64,000 bases of DNA from Microbacterium testaceum (GCF_020781835.1 NZ_JAJGNJ010000007.1:157806-221805); one strand, 5' to 3'. Counted from the stretch's first letter, positions 15,831 through 24,015 are shown. Translations and numbers: made by a program. Notes: generated by a model not told the origin, from the letters alone.

Positions 15831-17137
15831 GACGCCACCGCCGGCTCGAGAGCGGCGACCTGCGGTTCGAGAGTCCGCGCCGTCTGGCCGTCCCCACCCA
15901 TCTGGTTCGCATGGCGGGTCAACCACCCCTGCTTGTTCATCGTGAAGAAGGAGAACGTCTTGACCGGCAGCGCGACGAAGATCACCACGATCGCGTACAG
16001 GGGCAGGATGAGCAGGTCGGCGGGGTTGCGACGCAGGTGCGAGATCCCTCGGATGCCACGTCCCAGGAGCACCCAGCCGACCGCTGCCAGGATGCCGAGC
16101 ACCGACAGGTCCAACCGGCTGAAGACGAGATAGAACATCGTCAGCCCCATCGTCACAGGGGTCAGAAGGATCTGCAGTACGGTCACCTTCGTCACGAAGG
16201 GCACCTTCCACAGCCACCCCTTGGCGACGGCGGTCAGGTAGCAGCGGTAGGAGTTGCGGCTCCAGCGGACGCGCTGCTTCACGAATGCCCGGAAGGTGTC
16301 CGGGAACATGCTCAACGCGCGAGCGGAGGACTGGTGCACCGTCTTGTAGCCGGAGGCGAGGATGAGCCACGTGAGGCGGCCGTCGTCACCGGCGATGCAG
16401 CGTCGGCCGAGGAAGAACTCGTTCTCCAGGTGGTCGAGCACGGCCAGTACAGCGTCGCGTCGGTACGCGGCTGTGCGGCCGGACAGACACGGAACCGCAC
16501 CCGCGCGGCCCATGGCGGGAACGTAGTCGTAGTAGCGGAGGTCGACCATCCAGTCGGCGATGCGACGCCAGACGCTCGTACGCGCCTGGAAGACGTTCTG
16601 GTGCGTTCCCACACCCCCGACCAGCGGGTCGGCGAAGGGCTTCTGCACGGCGACGAGAAGCCCGTGACGCCACCAGGTGTCGGAGTCGGTGAGCACGATG
16701 ATCTCCCCGACCGCCAGACGGATGCCCGCCCCCAGCGCAGACCGCTTCCCGACGTGGTGGAAGAGGATGGGACGCAGGCGGTCATCGGCCAGTGCGACGA
16801 TCCGCCGGTGAGCCTCGAGGTCCTGGACGTCCAGCACGATGATGATCTCGGTGGGGCCCTGTGCTCGCCAGGACTCCAGACACCGCATGAGGATGTCGGG
16901 GTCTTCGTGGTACGACGGCACGATCACCGATGTCGTCGTCCGGTAGTCGGATTCGATCGGCCGCGCGCGGCGCGACAGGATGAAGCGGTAGAGCCACAGG
17001 CCCCAGACCACGACCCCCGCGATGGCGAGCGGGAAGTACCAGGCCACATCGGCATAGACGTCCTGGACGGCTTGCCACACGACGGGGGGACTCACGGCGG
17101 TGAGGAGCGGGACAACGGAAAAAGGCACAGGCGTCAT
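15827..17137 (-). CDS. processive GT2 family glycosyltransferase (polysaccharide synthase)
   Basis: 436-residue membrane glycosyltransferase family 2 enzyme of the cellulose/hyaluronan/alginate synthase type. An N-terminal membrane helix (about 34-52) precedes the GT-A domain with VIVPSYHED (about 71-79), the metal-binding DSDT (151-154), the catalytic GDDGRLT (about 250-256), and the processive-synthase motif KQRVRW (about 287-292). Three hydrophobic segments follow and could form the export channel. Sugar donor and product cannot be deduced. It heads a three-gene operon in which both junctions overlap by four bases, with two beta-helix proteins. No ribosome-binding site is obvious at the ATG. 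Confidence 0.9.
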   Translation of the reverse strand: MTPVPFSVVPLLTAVSPPVVWQAVQDVYADVAWYFPLAIAGVVVWGLWLYRFILSRRARPIESDYRTTTSVIVPSYHEDPDILMRCLESWRAQGPTEIIIVLDVQDLEAHRRIVALADDRLRPILFHHVGKRSALGAGIRLAVGEIIVLTDSDTWWRHGLLVAVQKPFADPLVGGVGTHQNVFQARTSVWRRIADWMVDLRYYDYVPAMGRAGAVPCLSGRTAAYRRDAVLAVLDHLENEFFLGRRCIAGDDGRLTWLILASGYKTVHQSSARALSMFPDTFRAFVKQRVRWSRNSYRCYLTAVAKGWLWKVPFVTKVTVLQILLTPVTMGLTMFYLVFSRLDLSVLGILAAVGWVLLGRGIRGISHLRRNPADLLILPLYAIVVIFVALPVKTFSFFTMNKQGWLTRHANQMGGDGQTARTLEPQVAALEPAVAS

Positions 17138-17512
17138 CGGGGACGTCGTTTCTCGCGAAGGGACAGGGTAATCACACGACGGTCAGCGAGTACCGGCGCT
17201 GGGCGACGGCGACCATCACCCGGGCGAGAGCTGGAACCGTTTCGGGAATCACGTTCGGGATCTGCGATGTGCGGCAAGTGAACGACCCGGCGAGCCCGAT
17301 CCGTTCGGGGGTCGACATCTCGAGGGGCGCGTCGTACTCTCGCGGGCGCATGGGGGCGCGCGGCTGCGGTGGCGAGCGCGCGGGCGCGCGGGGGCGCGAA
17401 CGCGCGGCGGGCGCGCGCGAGGCCGGCCCGCTGATCGGCGAGTCAGCTGCACACGATCGGGCGTTCGTCAATGGACGATCGCATCCGATTTCATCGGCGT
17501 ACGGTCCGGCGC
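17138..17512. other. intergenic region upstream of the GT2 operon, with GC-alternating tract
   Basis: No well-supported gene. Between about 17340 and 17430 the sequence is a low-complexity run of GCG/CGC alternation (for example GGCGCGCGGCTGCGG). Nearer the GT2 start the sequence is more mixed, with ATTACC about 40 bases upstream on the leftward strand; no clear -10/-35 pair is visible. A 60-codon leftward frame ending at 17172 (from an ATG near 17351) is possible but unsupported. Confidence 0.4.
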
Positions 17513-17677
17513 ATGTGGACCGTACTCGTCATCCTGCTCGTCGCGTGGGCGGTGCTATCGATCGTGGGGTTCGCGTTCGAGGGCCTGCTCTGGCTCGCCA
17601 TCATCGGGGTCGTCCTTTTCCTCGGAACCCTTGTCTTCGGCGTCGTACGGAGCCGCGCACGCCGCCGGACGACCTGA
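17513..17677 (+). CDS. small two-helix membrane protein
   Basis: 54-residue hydrophobic protein: two membrane segments (about 2-22 and 24-45) and a basic C-terminus (RSRARRRTT), so both ends probably face the cytoplasm. The ATG at 17513 (MWTVLVILLV) follows TACGGT (17500-17505) by seven bases, a leaderless arrangement; an ATG at 17471 would add 14 basic residues. Small proteins of this composition are common in actinobacteria, but no function is known to me. Confidence 0.65.
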   Translation: MWTVLVILLVAWAVLSIVGFAFEGLLWLAIIGVVLFLGTLVFGVVRSRARRRTT

Positions 17678-17711
17678 GCGTTTCGCCCCGCGACAGGGCC
17701 GAGAGAACGTC

Positions 17712-18533
17712 TCAGCTCCGCCCGGCACCGTCCGCTTTCGCGGCCACCGCGAACGCAACCATCTCGAAGTAGCGAACGGCGGCCGCTTCGGCTTCGATCC
17801 CCCGTCGGACGGGCAGGGGTAATTGCTCGCGCAGCTGCCGGTAGAGCGCGATCGTCCTCCGCGTCGCCGTCACGCATGCGCACACGTCATAACCGGGGAT
17901 CGTTCCTGCCAGGGCGGGAACGACATCGGGCAGCAGGGTTTCGGCACGGCGTACTCCGCGCGGCTCGTGACCTCGAAGATGCGACGCGAGCGGTGCGAGA
18001 GCGTTAGCCCGAAGGAACGACAGGAAGTCGACGGTCTCGAAGATCTCCCCCCGTCCGAGCTTCGTGGCTCCGTAATGCACCCAGACCCAGAACCTGTCCT
18101 CGATCCACTGCGGATCCACGGCGAGAGGTGTCGCGGAGGCCGTTGCCAGCCGGCGGGTGATGACGGTGTCACGCTCCCAGAGGACGAGGGGGTCCTCGAT
18201 CCGCTCGTCCAGGTCTGCGACGGTCACGAACTTCAGGTCGACGTGCAACAACGGTTCGTCGAACAGACAGATCAGGAGCCGCGGCTCCCCGACGTGTTCG
18301 CCCGTGAAAGCGGCGAGGAGTCGCCCCCAACCCGCGGCCAGGTCGACGCGGGAATCCATCACGTCACGGTAGTGGGCGTCGGCGACCACCAGCACGAGAT
18401 CGAGGTCGGAGAACTCGTCGGCCGTTCCGTTCAGCAGCGATCCCCCCGCAGCGACACCCTCGAATCGCGGGTCGGTCGAGACGGCAGAGACGATGCGATC
18501 GAGCGCGGCGGAGAGGGGTTCCGGGTACGACAT
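17712..18533 (-). CDS. nucleotidyltransferase-fold protein
   Basis: 273-residue protein with the pol-beta-type nucleotidyltransferase signature: GGSLLNGTADEFSDLDLVLV (about residues 30-49) contains the Gly-Ser and the Asp-x-Asp metal ligands, and a third acidic residue is probably in LLHVDLKFV (about 113). The family includes aminoglycoside and lincosamide nucleotidyltransferases, so a small-molecule-modifying role is possible but unproven. The ATG at 18533 follows GAGG; a longer frame to 18584 has no ribosome-binding site. It stands alone with its own promoter. Confidence 0.75.
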   Translation of the reverse strand: MSYPEPLSAALDRIVSAVSTDPRFEGVAAGGSLLNGTADEFSDLDLVLVVADAHYRDVMDSRVDLAAGWGRLLAAFTGEHVGEPRLLICLFDEPLLHVDLKFVTVADLDERIEDPLVLWERDTVITRRLATASATPLAVDPQWIEDRFWVWVHYGATKLGRGEIFETVDFLSFLRANALAPLASHLRGHEPRGVRRAETLLPDVVPALAGTIPGYDVCACVTATRRTIALYRQLREQLPLPVRRGIEAEAAAVRYFEMVAFAVAAKADGAGRS

Positions 18534-18568
18534 GGGGGCCTCGCGGGTCGAGTGGACGAAAGTTCTCC

Positions 18569-18598
18569 AGGATACGGAGCACATCCGTGCCTCGCCAA
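18569..18598 (-). promoter_or_regulatory. sigma-70-type promoter of the nucleotidyltransferase gene
   Basis: On the leftward strand TTGGCG (18598-18593) and TATCCT (18574-18569) are separated by 18 bases. Transcription would start near 18562, giving a leader of about 30 bases that includes GAGG before the ATG at 18533. Confidence 0.5.
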
Positions 18599-18708
18599 GT
18601 CATCCGCGACCTCGACCCGTCACGTCGTGCCGGTGCGAAGAACGACGATCGGTCCGACCCGCGGGCCCGGCGAGAGATCCCCCTCACCGCCGGGCCCCGG
18701 GACATCTG

Positions 18709-19362
18709 TCAGTTCGACGCGGCGCGCGACGCGGCCAATTCGCGGCCGTAGGCCACAGCCTCACTCTCGGCCTTGGATTTGAGTTCTGCAGCCGCATCCG
18801 CGAACGCGTCCATTGCCGGGTTCACCCCGACCAGTGTGAACGGGCGCTCCACAACGCGCAGGTCGAGACCCCAGACGTCGGCGAGCACCCGGCGCAGCCA
18901 GCCGGTGGAGTGGTCCCAGCCCTCCTTCGGCGTTCCCGGTGCGTAGTTGCCGCCCAGCACGGTGACGAGCGTTGCCGGCTTGCCGCGGAGAGCCGTGCCC
19001 TGCGGGTCGATGCGCGGATCGGTGTACGCCAGGTCGAACCAGGTCTTGAAATGCTGCGAGACACCGTAGTTGTACAACGGGACCGCGAAGAGCAACGCGT
19101 CGGCTCCGATGAGCTCGTCCGCGAACGCCGTCGCCAGTGCCTGGGCCGCTCGCTGGCCCTCCGTACGCTCTTCGGCGGAGACGAACTTCCCGGTCACGGC
19201 ATCCGCCCAGGCCGTCGCCGGGACGGGGTCGGTCGCGAGGTCGCGCCGGGTGACGACCGAATCGGGGTGGGCGGCAGCCCACTCCTGCTCGACGAGGTCG
19301 GCGAGCGACCGGCTCGCGCTCGAAGTGGGCAGGATGCTGGCATCCAGGCGGAAGAGGGACAT
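18709..19362 (-). CDS. FMN-dependent NADH-azoreductase
   Basis: 217-residue flavodoxin-fold NAD(P)H:quinone oxidoreductase/azoreductase of the AzoR family. FMN-phosphate contacts lie in RLDASILPTSSASRSLAD (about 4-21), and the flavin-binding loop in FAVPLYNYGVSQHFKTWFD (about 100-118) and TVLGGNYAPGT (about 146-156). It reduces quinones and azo compounds, often as electrophile-stress protection. The ATG at 19362 has GGAG six bases upstream. It is divergent from an HxlR-type regulator, the classical arrangement for quinone- or aldehyde-sensing control of such reductases (inference). Confidence 0.9.
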   Translation of the reverse strand: MSLFRLDASILPTSSASRSLADLVEQEWAAAHPDSVVTRRDLATDPVPATAWADAVTGKFVSAEERTEGQRAAQALATAFADELIGADALLFAVPLYNYGVSQHFKTWFDLAYTDPRIDPQGTALRGKPATLVTVLGGNYAPGTPKEGWDHSTGWLRRVLADVWGLDLRVVERPFTLVGVNPAMDAFADAAAELKSKAESEAVAYGRELAASRAASN

Positions 19363-19439
19363 GACGCTCCAATCTGAAATGATAGTCACTGTGTAAAACG
19401 TAGCGACTAGCGCGACTGTAGCACGCGTACGATAGAAGG
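19363..19439. promoter_or_regulatory. divergent azoreductase/HxlR promoter with repeats
   Basis: The 77-base gap has TATCAT as leftward -10 for the azoreductase and TACGAT (19428-19433) as rightward -10 ending six bases before the HxlR start codon. TAGTCAC and GCGACTA form a near-perfect inverted repeat (6 of 7) about 13 bases apart, and GCGACT recurs as a direct repeat. These are candidate HxlR operators overlapping both promoters. Confidence 0.55.
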
Positions 19440-19790
19440 ATGCCGGAGATGCCCGATGCCGAGCACACCGCCTGTGACGCCGCGGTGACGCTCGCCTTCT
19501 CCGTGCTCGGTAAACGGTGGAACGGCATGATCCTGTCGTCGCTCGGCGCCGGGGCGACGTCGTTCGTCGGATTGCGGCGCGCGGTCTCAGGTATCAGCGA
19601 CACCGTGCTCTCCGATCGGCTCGCAGAGCTCACCGGCGCGGGGCTCGCGGTTCGCCGGGTCGAGGCCGGTCCGCCCGTGTCGGTGTCGTACGAGCTGACG
19701 GATGCCGGCCGCCGGCTACTGCCCGTGCTGGATCAGCTCGGCGCCTGGGCGCGAGAGAATCTGACGTCGCCGAGGGCCGCCAACCGCTGA
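19440..19790 (+). CDS. HxlR-family winged-helix regulator
   Basis: 116-residue HxlR/MarR-like winged helix-turn-helix protein. The N-terminal Cys (residue 12, in HTACDAAV), LGKRWNGMILSSLGAG, the recognition region ISDTVLSDRLAELTGAGL and the wing ending VSYELTDAGRRLLPVL are characteristic. Members often sense reactive electrophiles through the conserved N-terminal cysteine. It probably regulates the divergent azoreductase gene and itself. TACGAT ends six bases before the ATG, so the transcript is likely leaderless, although AGAAGG also lies immediately before the start. Confidence 0.9.
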   Translation: MPEMPDAEHTACDAAVTLAFSVLGKRWNGMILSSLGAGATSFVGLRRAVSGISDTVLSDRLAELTGAGLAVRRVEAGPPVSVSYELTDAGRRLLPVLDQLGAWARENLTSPRAANR

Positions 19791-20045
19791 GGCCGCCCCT
19801 ACGGGGTCCCCGCGCGGCTGGCCCACGGAGCGCCCCCACCGCCGGCACCTCGACACGCCCCGACGACCCGAAGCCGTCCCGAGCACTTCAGAACCTGATC
19901 CCATGCCGGCCCCGGCGGCGTGCACCTCGGCCGGGACATTCCGCGAATAGGCGATCGCTCCGCGCGCCCGCCCTGAAGGTATGGGCGTCGCCACGGTCCG
20001 CGCGCGCGGGCGAATCGACGGGGCCGCCCGCTCCGAGGAGGTGAC

Positions 20046-20088
20046 TGAAAACGAGGAACGGCGCCCCTCCCGAAGGAGAGACGCCGTT
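20046..20088 (-). terminator. intrinsic terminator after tRNA-Ala
   Basis: Reading leftward, AACGGCG pairs with CGCCGTT (20088-20082 and 20063-20057), the stem continues through CTCTCC/GGAGGG around a TTCG loop, and CCTCGTTTTC follows. It lies seven bases past the encoded CCA end of the tRNA. The rest of the 19791-20056 gap shows no gene. Confidence 0.75.
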
Positions 20089-20094
20089 GCGAAT

Positions 20095-20170
20095 TGGTGG
20101 ACCTGAGGGGATTCGAACCCCTGACCTCTTCATTGCGAACGAAGCGCGCTACCAACTGCGCCACAGGCCC
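20095..20170 (-). tRNA. tRNA-Ala (CGC anticodon)
   Basis: Cloverleaf on the leftward strand: acceptor GGGCCTG/CAGGTCC, D-arm GCGCAGTTGGTAGCGC, anticodon stem-loop CTTCG-TTCGCAA-TGAAG with anticodon CGC, T-arm AGGGG-TTCGAAT-CCCCT. ACCA follows the acceptor stem, so the CCA end is encoded (20095-20097). Confidence 0.95.
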
Positions 20171-20247
20171 GGACAACTCGACAACACTATCACGCCACCC
20201 GTGCGTCACCCGACCCGGCTGACCACCGGGCGTGGCGCTGCGTTCGG

Positions 20248-21312
20248 CTACTGCCCCGACGCGCGACGATCCAGGAGCCGGCGCACGTGGTCCTCGATCT
20301 CGGCGTCGTCGACGTATCCCATGCTCGCGTAGGGCGACGGGGCGGGTCGGGATGCCTCGGCCGCCGGACGCGCGACGTCGATCGGCGTGGGCGCCTGGGC
20401 GGCGGCGATGTCACGGGCGACCTGCTCGCGCGCGGCAGCACGGAGCGCTTCGCGGGCGAGCTGCTCATCGACCACGGCGGCGGCGCGCGATCCCGCGGAG
20501 GCGACCAGCGGCCGCGGCAGTTCGCGCGGCGTCCATGTCGGCCGAGGTGCCGGAGCCGCGGCCGCGAAGTCCTGCACCTCGATCGGGGCGCGTTCGGATG
20601 CCGCAGCGATCGGCCGTGCCGTGGCACGGGCGGCGACGCGCGACAACCGCTGCAGCAGGATCAGAGCCAGCACCAGCACCGCTCCCCCGACGGACAGCAG
20701 CACGGGGGCGGCACCGAAGAATGCCTGGATGCCACCGGTCACGGCGGCGACGAGCCCCAGGCCCGCGAACGAGGTCGTCGCGAGCCGGAAACGACGACGC
20801 GCGCGCGCCCGACGCAACTCCGGCCGTGCGATGGCGGCGGCACGTTCCGCGCGGGCGCGCTCCACGGCGGCAGCCTGCTCGGCTCGCGTCTTCTCAAGGG
20901 CCGCGGCCCGCTCGGCCTTGGCCACCTCGACGGCGGCCGCCCGCTCAGCCCGGGCGAGCTCGAGCGCAGCAGCGCGCTGCTCCCGAACCAGGTCTCGGTC
21001 ACGTGCGGCTTCTTGGCGCGCCACCTCCAGCCGGGCCCTGGCCTCGGCGAGATCGGTCTGGGCCTTCTGCGCCTGCACCTGACGCGCGATCTTCTGCTGC
21101 TGGTGCGCGGTGCGCGCCGTGAGCTCGAGGTGCACTTCGCGGGGAGTCTCGGCGGTCTCGGCCAGAACGCGCAACGCCTGGTTCAGTCGCACGGCGTTAC
21201 GCTCGGCCGAGGTGAAGCGGTGACGGCTCTGCCATGACGGGAGCAGGTACACCAACCACAGCGCGACCGCGACGAAGACGATCACCCCGCCGCCGAGAAC
21301 CTGTCCGCCCAT
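20248..21312 (-). CDS. membrane protein with long Ala/Arg/Glu coiled coil
   Basis: 354 residues. An N-terminal membrane segment (GGGVIVFVAVALWLVYLLPSW, read as residues about 6-26) is followed by a charged region and a highly regular coiled coil (about 85-165) built from repeats like ARAERAAA, then two further hydrophobic segments (about 180-200 and 210-230) and an Ala/Pro-rich, probably disordered C-terminus. No enzymatic motif is recognised. The ATG at 21312 starts just before the first membrane helix. It lies between tRNA-Ala and a GNAT gene; function unknown. Confidence 0.75.
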   Translation of the reverse strand: MGGQVLGGGVIVFVAVALWLVYLLPSWQSRHRFTSAERNAVRLNQALRVLAETAETPREVHLELTARTAHQQQKIARQVQAQKAQTDLAEARARLEVARQEAARDRDLVREQRAAALELARAERAAAVEVAKAERAAALEKTRAEQAAAVERARAERAAAIARPELRRARARRRFRLATTSFAGLGLVAAVTGGIQAFFGAAPVLLSVGGAVLVLALILLQRLSRVAARATARPIAAASERAPIEVQDFAAAAPAPRPTWTPRELPRPLVASAGSRAAAVVDEQLAREALRAAAREQVARDIAAAQAPTPIDVARPAAEASRPAPSPYASMGYVDDAEIEDHVRRLLDRRASGQ

Positions 21313-21491
21313 GGCACCACGGTAGGTCACGCCGAGGTCACACCTCGGCATCCTTCCGCGTGTCGCGGCCGCGGATCTCGAGACTGCGTCGCGCCGACAC
21401 CCCCGGTGCAGTCGGCAGATGCGACGTCAGCCGGGTGGGGTCTCGCCGGGAGGAGGCGATGGCCGGCTTCTCGCCGCCCGTCGCCCCTGAC

Positions 21492-22115
21492 CTACAGGCG
21501 GTCCGCCGGCGGCACGCGCGCGGCGTCCGGGGGGACCTGGCCCCGTTCCCACCGGTCGAGCACGCCGTGCGGAACCTCCTCGCGCACGAGCGCGAACGCG
21601 TAGTGATCGCGCCAGTCGCCGTCGATGTGGATGTACCGACGGCGCAGTCCCTCATAGCGGAACCCGAGCTTCTCCACCACGCGCAGGCTCGCGTGATTCT
21701 CGGGACGGATGCAGATCTCGACACGGTGCAGGTTCAGCGCGGTGAAACAGACGTCCGTGGCCATCGCGACGCTGATGGTCGTGATGTTGCGTCCGGCGAA
21801 CTCCTCCGCGACCCAGTACCCGATCGTCGCCGAGGCGAGGGAGCCGCGTGAGACGCCCCACACGTTCAGCTGACCGGCGACCTCGTCGTCCCACTCCATG
21901 ACGAAGGGGACGCCGAGGCCGTCGCGATACTGCTGAAGAAGACGTCGGATGCCGAGCCGCATGTCGAACGAGACGGGCCCGTCCGGACTCGTCGCCTCCC
22001 ACGGCCGCAACCACGACCGGTTGTCGATCAGCTGCTGCTGCAGCACGCGCGCGTCGCGGTTGCGAATGAGACGGATCGACACCTCGCCGTGCCGTCGTGG
22101 GACGGAGAGATCCAT
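21492..22115 (-). CDS. GNAT family N-acetyltransferase (RimJ-like)
   Basis: 207-residue acetyl-CoA-dependent N-acetyltransferase of the RimJ/RimL subgroup. The core motifs are IGYWVAEEFAGRNITTISV (strand beta4 and the acetyl-CoA pyrophosphate loop) and NLHRVEICIRPENHASLRVV followed by EKLGFRYEGL, the typical C-terminal signature of ribosomal-protein or aminoglycoside-type acetyltransferases. It starts 14 bases after the galU stop and is probably co-transcribed with galU. The substrate is unknown. Confidence 0.88.
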   Translation of the reverse strand: MDLSVPRRHGEVSIRLIRNRDARVLQQQLIDNRSWLRPWEATSPDGPVSFDMRLGIRRLLQQYRDGLGVPFVMEWDDEVAGQLNVWGVSRGSLASATIGYWVAEEFAGRNITTISVAMATDVCFTALNLHRVEICIRPENHASLRVVEKLGFRYEGLRRRYIHIDGDWRDHYAFALVREEVPHGVLDRWERGQVPPDAARVPPADRL

Positions 22116-22129
22116 GGCATCCCGTCGGG

Positions 22130-23020
22130 TCACAGACCCGCCGCGAACTCCTTGAACCACGGACGCAGAGCAGGTCCCAGGTCTTCGCGGTCGGAGGCGA
22201 GCTGAACGATCGCCTTGATGTAGTCGACACGGTCGCCGGTGTCGTAGCGACGCCCGCGGAAGACGACACCGTAGACACCGCCGCCGTCGCCACCGCCGTT
22301 CGCGAGCTCTTCGAGCGCGTCGGTCAGCTGGATCTCGCCGCCCTTTCCGGGTTCGGTGTGCTCCAGGATGTCGAACACGTCGGGTCCGAGGACATACCGG
22401 CCGATGATGGCGAGGTTGGAGGGAGCGTCCTCCGCCTTGGGCTTCTCCACGAGCTGGGTGACCTTGACCACACCGTCGTCGTCAGTCGGCTCGACCGCTG
22501 CGACACCGTAGAGGTGGATGTGAGCGGGGTCGACCTCCATGAGGGCGATGATCGTGGCGTTGCGCTTGGTGTACTCGGCCAGCATCTGCTCGAGCAGCGG
22601 GTCGCGCTCGTCGATGAGGTCGTCACCGAGGAGGACCGCGAACGGGTGGTCTCCGACGTGGCTGCGGGCGCGGAGCACCGCGTGGCCGAGACCCTTGGGC
22701 TCGCCCTGGCGCACCATGTGGACGTCGGCGAGGTCGGAGGAGTGCTCGACCTTGGCGAGCTTGTCGTGGTCGCCCTTCTCACGCAGCTTCGTCTCGAGCT
22801 CGGGCATCGAGTCGAAGTGGTTGGCGATGTTGTTCTTGTTGCGTCCGATGATGATGAGGACGTCACTGATACCGGCTCCGGTGGCCTCTTCAACGACGTA
22901 CTGGATGGCGGGTTTGTCGACGACCGGGAGCATCTCCTTCGGCATGGCCTTGGTGGCCGGAAGGAAGCGAGTACCGAGTCCTGCGGCCGGGATCACGGCC
23001 TTGAAGGGCTTGTTAGGCAT
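22130..23020 (-). CDS. galU: UTP--glucose-1-phosphate uridylyltransferase
   Basis: 296-residue GalU, making UDP-glucose from UTP and glucose-1-phosphate, a precursor for glycans and exopolysaccharide. The nucleotide-binding signature GLGTRFLPATKAMPKEMLP is near residue 14, LLGDDLID near residue 127, and VEKPKAEDAPSNLAIIGRY near 187. TAGGGT on the leftward strand ends six bases before the ATG at 23020, so the mRNA is probably leaderless and this ATG is preferred over the one at 23026. Divergent from the 5-formyltetrahydrofolate cyclo-ligase gene. Confidence 0.95.
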   Translation of the reverse strand: MPNKPFKAVIPAAGLGTRFLPATKAMPKEMLPVVDKPAIQYVVEEATGAGISDVLIIIGRNKNNIANHFDSMPELETKLREKGDHDKLAKVEHSSDLADVHMVRQGEPKGLGHAVLRARSHVGDHPFAVLLGDDLIDERDPLLEQMLAEYTKRNATIIALMEVDPAHIHLYGVAAVEPTDDDGVVKVTQLVEKPKAEDAPSNLAIIGRYVLGPDVFDILEHTEPGKGGEIQLTDALEELANGGGDGGGVYGVVFRGRRYDTGDRVDYIKAIVQLASDREDLGPALRPWFKEFAAGL

Positions 23021-23086
23021 GCGCATACCCTACTGGTGCCGCGCGACCGCGCTGTTACCGATTGCGCACCCACGTACACTTGCTGC
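23021..23086. promoter_or_regulatory. divergent leaderless promoters of galU and the cyclo-ligase gene
   Basis: In only 66 bases, TAGGGT (23032-23027, leftward) ends six bases before the galU ATG and TACACT (23075-23080, rightward) ends six bases before the cyclo-ligase ATG. Neither gene has a ribosome-binding site. -35 boxes are not recognisable. Confidence 0.6.
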
Positions 23087-23683
23087 ATGCCCGACAGCAT
23101 CGAGCAGGCCAAGCGCGCTCTCCGCGCCGACCTGCGCGAACGACGCCAGACCGTCTCGGCCCACGGGCGTGAGCTGGCCGAGGCCGGCGTCAAGGAGCAG
23201 CTGGACGCTCTCGTCGACCGTCTGGGCGCCCGCAGCATCTCCTGCTTCCTCTCGACCACGACCGAACCCGGCACGCACTCCTTCGTCGCCGGAGCGGTCG
23301 CTCGTGGCATCCGGGTCCTCCTCCCCATCACGCGCGAGGACGGTCTGCTCGACTGGGCTGTCGCCACACCGGATGCCGAGATCGCCGAGGGTCTGTTCGG
23401 ACTGCCCGAACCGGTCGGCGACGTGCTCGGCCCGATCGCCGTCAACGACGTCGATCTGCTCGTGATCCCGGCAGCCGCGGTCGACCAGCGCGGAATGCGC
23501 CTGGGCTGGGGAGGCGGCTACTTCGACAAGACCATCGGCTCGATGGAGAAGTGCCCGCCGGTGTACGCCGTGATCTTCGACTCCGAGTTCGTCGACGACG
23601 TGCCGCGCGACGTGCACGATCAGCCCGTCTCCGGCGTCGTCACCCCCACGCGGACGGTCACCATCGACCGCTCCGCCGCCTGA
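23087..23683 (+). CDS. 5-formyltetrahydrofolate cyclo-ligase
   Basis: 198-residue enzyme of one-carbon metabolism: ATP-dependent conversion of 5-formyl-THF to 5,10-methenyl-THF. N-terminal ALRADLRERRQT supplies the basic phosphate-contact residues. The diagnostic C-terminal ATP/Mg loop is GMRLGWGGGYFDKTI (about residues 137-151), preceded by VDLLVIPAAAVDQRG. TACACT ends six bases before the ATG, indicating a leaderless mRNA. It is followed by the FmdB and mscL genes on the same strand, a frequent actinobacterial gene order. Confidence 0.93.
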   Translation: MPDSIEQAKRALRADLRERRQTVSAHGRELAEAGVKEQLDALVDRLGARSISCFLSTTTEPGTHSFVAGAVARGIRVLLPITREDGLLDWAVATPDAEIAEGLFGLPEPVGDVLGPIAVNDVDLLVIPAAAVDQRGMRLGWGGGYFDKTIGSMEKCPPVYAVIFDSEFVDDVPRDVHDQPVSGVVTPTRTVTIDRSAA

Positions 23684-23702
23684 ACACCCGAAGGAACCCG
23701 AG

Positions 23703-23981
23703 ATGCCCACCTACTCCTACGCCTGCAAGCAGTGCGGTCACCGCTTCGACGCGGTGCAGTCCTTCTCCGACGCCGCCCTCACCGAATGCCCCGAATGCGG
23801 CGGCGAGGTGCGCAAGCAGTACGGCTCGATCGGTGTGACCTTCAACGGCTCCGGCTTCTACCGCACAGACTCGCGCGGGTCCAATGCCGCCGCGTCCGGC
23901 GCGGCATCCGGGAGCACGGGCGGATCTTCGACATCATCGTCCTCGGAATCGACGAAGACCGCGTCCGCCCCGGCATCCTGA
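23703..23981 (+). CDS. FmdB-family zinc-ribbon protein
   Basis: 92-residue protein with an N-terminal zinc ribbon: MPTYSYACKQCGHRFD gives the first CxxC and LTECPECGGEV the second. It is followed by the conserved YGSIGVTFNGSGFYRTD and a Ser/Gly/Thr-rich disordered tail (about 60-92). The family is widespread and was named as a putative formamidase/amidase regulator, but its real function is not established. AAGGAACCCGAG precedes the ATG. Confidence 0.88.
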   Translation: MPTYSYACKQCGHRFDAVQSFSDAALTECPECGGEVRKQYGSIGVTFNGSGFYRTDSRGSNAAASGAASGSTGGSSTSSSSESTKTASAPAS

Positions 23982-24015
23982 CTCTCGCGCGACGCGGCGG
24001 AAGGGGAGCCTGGTC

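Noticed and set aside
17172..17471. Possible 60-99-codon leftward gene before the GT2 operon
   Set aside because: The N-terminal part translates the GC-alternating tract, no ribosome-binding site or homologue is apparent, and the C-terminal 60 codons alone give only weak coding bias.
19799..20209. Leftward frame covering tRNA-Ala (VAQLVARFVRNEEVRGSNP...)
   Set aside because: This is the well-known false translation of a tRNA gene.
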